Shown here piece by piece: positions 63,132 to 64,000 of a DNA stretch of 64,000 nucleotides. How positions within the stretch are numbered: position 1 is the first letter of the stretch; the number at the start of each line of letters is the position of its first letter. The stretch is from Anaerosalibacter massiliensis (GTDB taxonomy: Bacteria > Bacillota > Clostridia > Tissierellales > Sporanaerobacteraceae). The stretch is taken from NCBI GenBank assembly GCA_000751555.1, contig CCEZ01000075.1, forward strand, positions 1 through 64,000. Reading direction: 5' to 3'. The notes under the pieces are model-generated. The model was not told the origin of the DNA. It did not search any database and saw nothing but the letters and a program-made list of their open reading frames with translations. The translations under genes and the position numbers were made by a program.

Positions 63132-64000
63132 TTGAGTAGCAGTAAAAGAAGAGTTGCTCAATCAGCAGCTATGATTGCAATGGCTACATTATTTAGTAAA
63201 TTCCTAGGTTTTCTAAGAGAAGTACTTATTGCCTCAAAATTTGGTTCAGGATATGAAACAGATACTTATTTTGTTGCTATGACGGCAACTGTATTGATTA
63301 TGACTACTATTGGAACGGCACTTAAAACCACCTTGATTCCAATTTTTTCTGAAATTCAGGAGAGGAAAGGAAAAAATAAAAAATTAGATTATATGACCAA
63401 TGTATTAAATGTTATATTTATAATAACTATTTTATTAGTTATTGTAGGCTATTTTGTCTCTCCTTTTGTAGTGAAGATTTTGGCCAAAGGTTTTACAGGA
63501 GAACAATATGAATTAGCTATAAAATTAAATAGGATTGGTCTTCCTATAATTATATTTTTAGGACTTAGTTATGTTTTTTCAGGATTTCTTGAAAGTAATG
63601 AAGTGTTTGGACCACCAGCTATAGCTGGCATTCCATTTAATTTAGTATATATAGTCTACCTTTTAACAGTTTCACAAAAGCTTGGAATTATAGGTCTTAT
63701 GGTAACAAGTGTCATAGCATCTGCTGCCCAATGGCTTATTCAAATACCAGCTGCTAAAAGATTAGGATTTAAATATTCACTTAAAGTAGATTTAAAAGAT
63801 AGATATATAGAAAAAGCATTGATGTTAACAGCTCCAGTGCTATTAGGTTCTGCTGTACAACAGATAAATGTAATAATAGACAGGACTTTAGCTTCTAGTT
63901 TAAAAGAGGGTAGTATATCTGCATTAAATTATGCCACAAGGGTTAATGATATGATTATATCTGTTTTTGTCATGGCTATAACTACAGTTATATTTCCAAT
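63132..64000 (+). CDS. Second MurJ/MviN-type flippase, cut by the window end
   Basis: The open frame starts at TTG 63132, 6-7 bases after a run of Gs (GGGGG at 63119-63123), and runs to the window edge without a stop (289 codons seen). It begins SSSKRRVAQSAAMIAMATLF then SKFLGFLREVLIASKF, the MurJ signature, and continues with paired hydrophobic helices including FGPPAIAGIPFNLVYIVYLL. It is a paralogue of the protein at 33701. This copy is not next to polysaccharide genes within the window. Which of the two is the lipid II flippase cannot be told. Confidence 0.88.
   Translation, partial: MSSSKRRVAQSAAMIAMATLFSKFLGFLREVLIASKFGSGYETDTYFVAMTATVLIMTTIGTALKTTLIPIFSEIQERKGKNKKLDYMTNVLNVIFIITILLVIVGYFVSPFVVKILAKGFTGEQYELAIKLNRIGLPIIIFLGLSYVFSGFLESNEVFGPPAIAGIPFNLVYIVYLLTVSQKLGIIGLMVTSVIASAAQWLIQIPAAKRLGFKYSLKVDLKDRYIEKALMLTAPVLLGSAVQQINVIIDRTLASSLKEGSISALNYATRVNDMIISVFVMAITTVIFP

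Noticed and set aside
1-64000. CRISPR arrays, rRNA and tRNA genes
   Set aside because: I looked for regularly spaced repeats and for tRNA-like cloverleaf and TTCGANTC patterns and saw none that hold up. A covariance-model search would settle small RNAs.

Overview
The window is AT-rich DNA of a Gram-positive, amino-acid-fermenting anaerobe of the Clostridia/Tissierellia type. The evidence is a lysine 2,3-/5,6-aminomutase cluster, a SUF-only Fe-S operon of sufC-B-D-S-U type with SufU, an LPXTG surface protein, AGGAGG ribosome sites with frequent TTG/GTG starts, and no respiratory genes. I saw no rRNA, tRNA or CRISPR array. The exact genus cannot be read from the sequence.

Layout. 1-6.4 kb: kamA-B-C-D-E, the lysine aminomutases with two NTPase accessory proteins. 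6.8-8.0 kb: an M20 amidohydrolase between a palindromic promoter and a very long hairpin terminator. 8.1-13.1 kb: the suf operon, with a near-consensus Fur box just after its promoter. 13.2-20.1 kb: a small coiled-coil protein, an ECF S-component, a chemoreceptor-like protein with a ruined signalling tip, and a 1456-residue secreted bacillopeptidase-F-like subtilase. 20.3-24.0 kb: an OPT peptide transporter paired with a PqqD/RRE-like protein, a degenerate nucleotidyltransferase-like protein and a HAD phosphatase.

24-36.4 kb is an accessory, decaying zone. It holds a TnpB gene with one nonsense codon, a secreted coiled-coil protein, a nucleoside hydrolase beside a broken uridine phosphorylase gene, and an IS256-family element inserted in that gene's last codons with an 8-bp target duplication. 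It also holds PhzF, an aminotransferase with one internal TGA, a transposase scrap, MurJ, and a sugar-transferase stub joined to a second, truncated IS256 copy. 36.4-41.3 kb: a SLAP-like protein, two related secreted metallophosphoesterases (one LPXTG-anchored, one ending in LysM) and pyroglutamyl peptidase.

41.7-49.7 kb is an amino-sugar operon: GlcNAc/MurNAc kinase, MurR, MurQ, PTS IIA, GH4 phosphoglycosidase, ChbG deacetylase, a small membrane protein, IIB, IIC and an esterase. It could import and split GlcNAc-containing disaccharides, including MurNAc-containing cell-wall fragments. 49.8-56.0 kb, minus strand, is a second sugar operon: a GlpP-type antiterminator, a leader terminator, an orphan galactitol-type IIC, an FGGY kinase, an SDR, a class II aldolase and a 2-hydroxyacid dehydrogenase. 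I regard this as the most interesting system, because the orphan IIC plus kinase suggests uptake of an unphosphorylated substrate, with expression gated by antitermination.

56.1-62.4 kb: a CZB-domain chemoreceptor with a frameshifted STAS gene, the pseudouridine kinase/glycosidase pair, and a Cache-type chemoreceptor. Both canonical chemoreceptors have sigma-D-like promoters. 62.6-64 kb: a PrcB-like small protein and a second MurJ that runs off the window.
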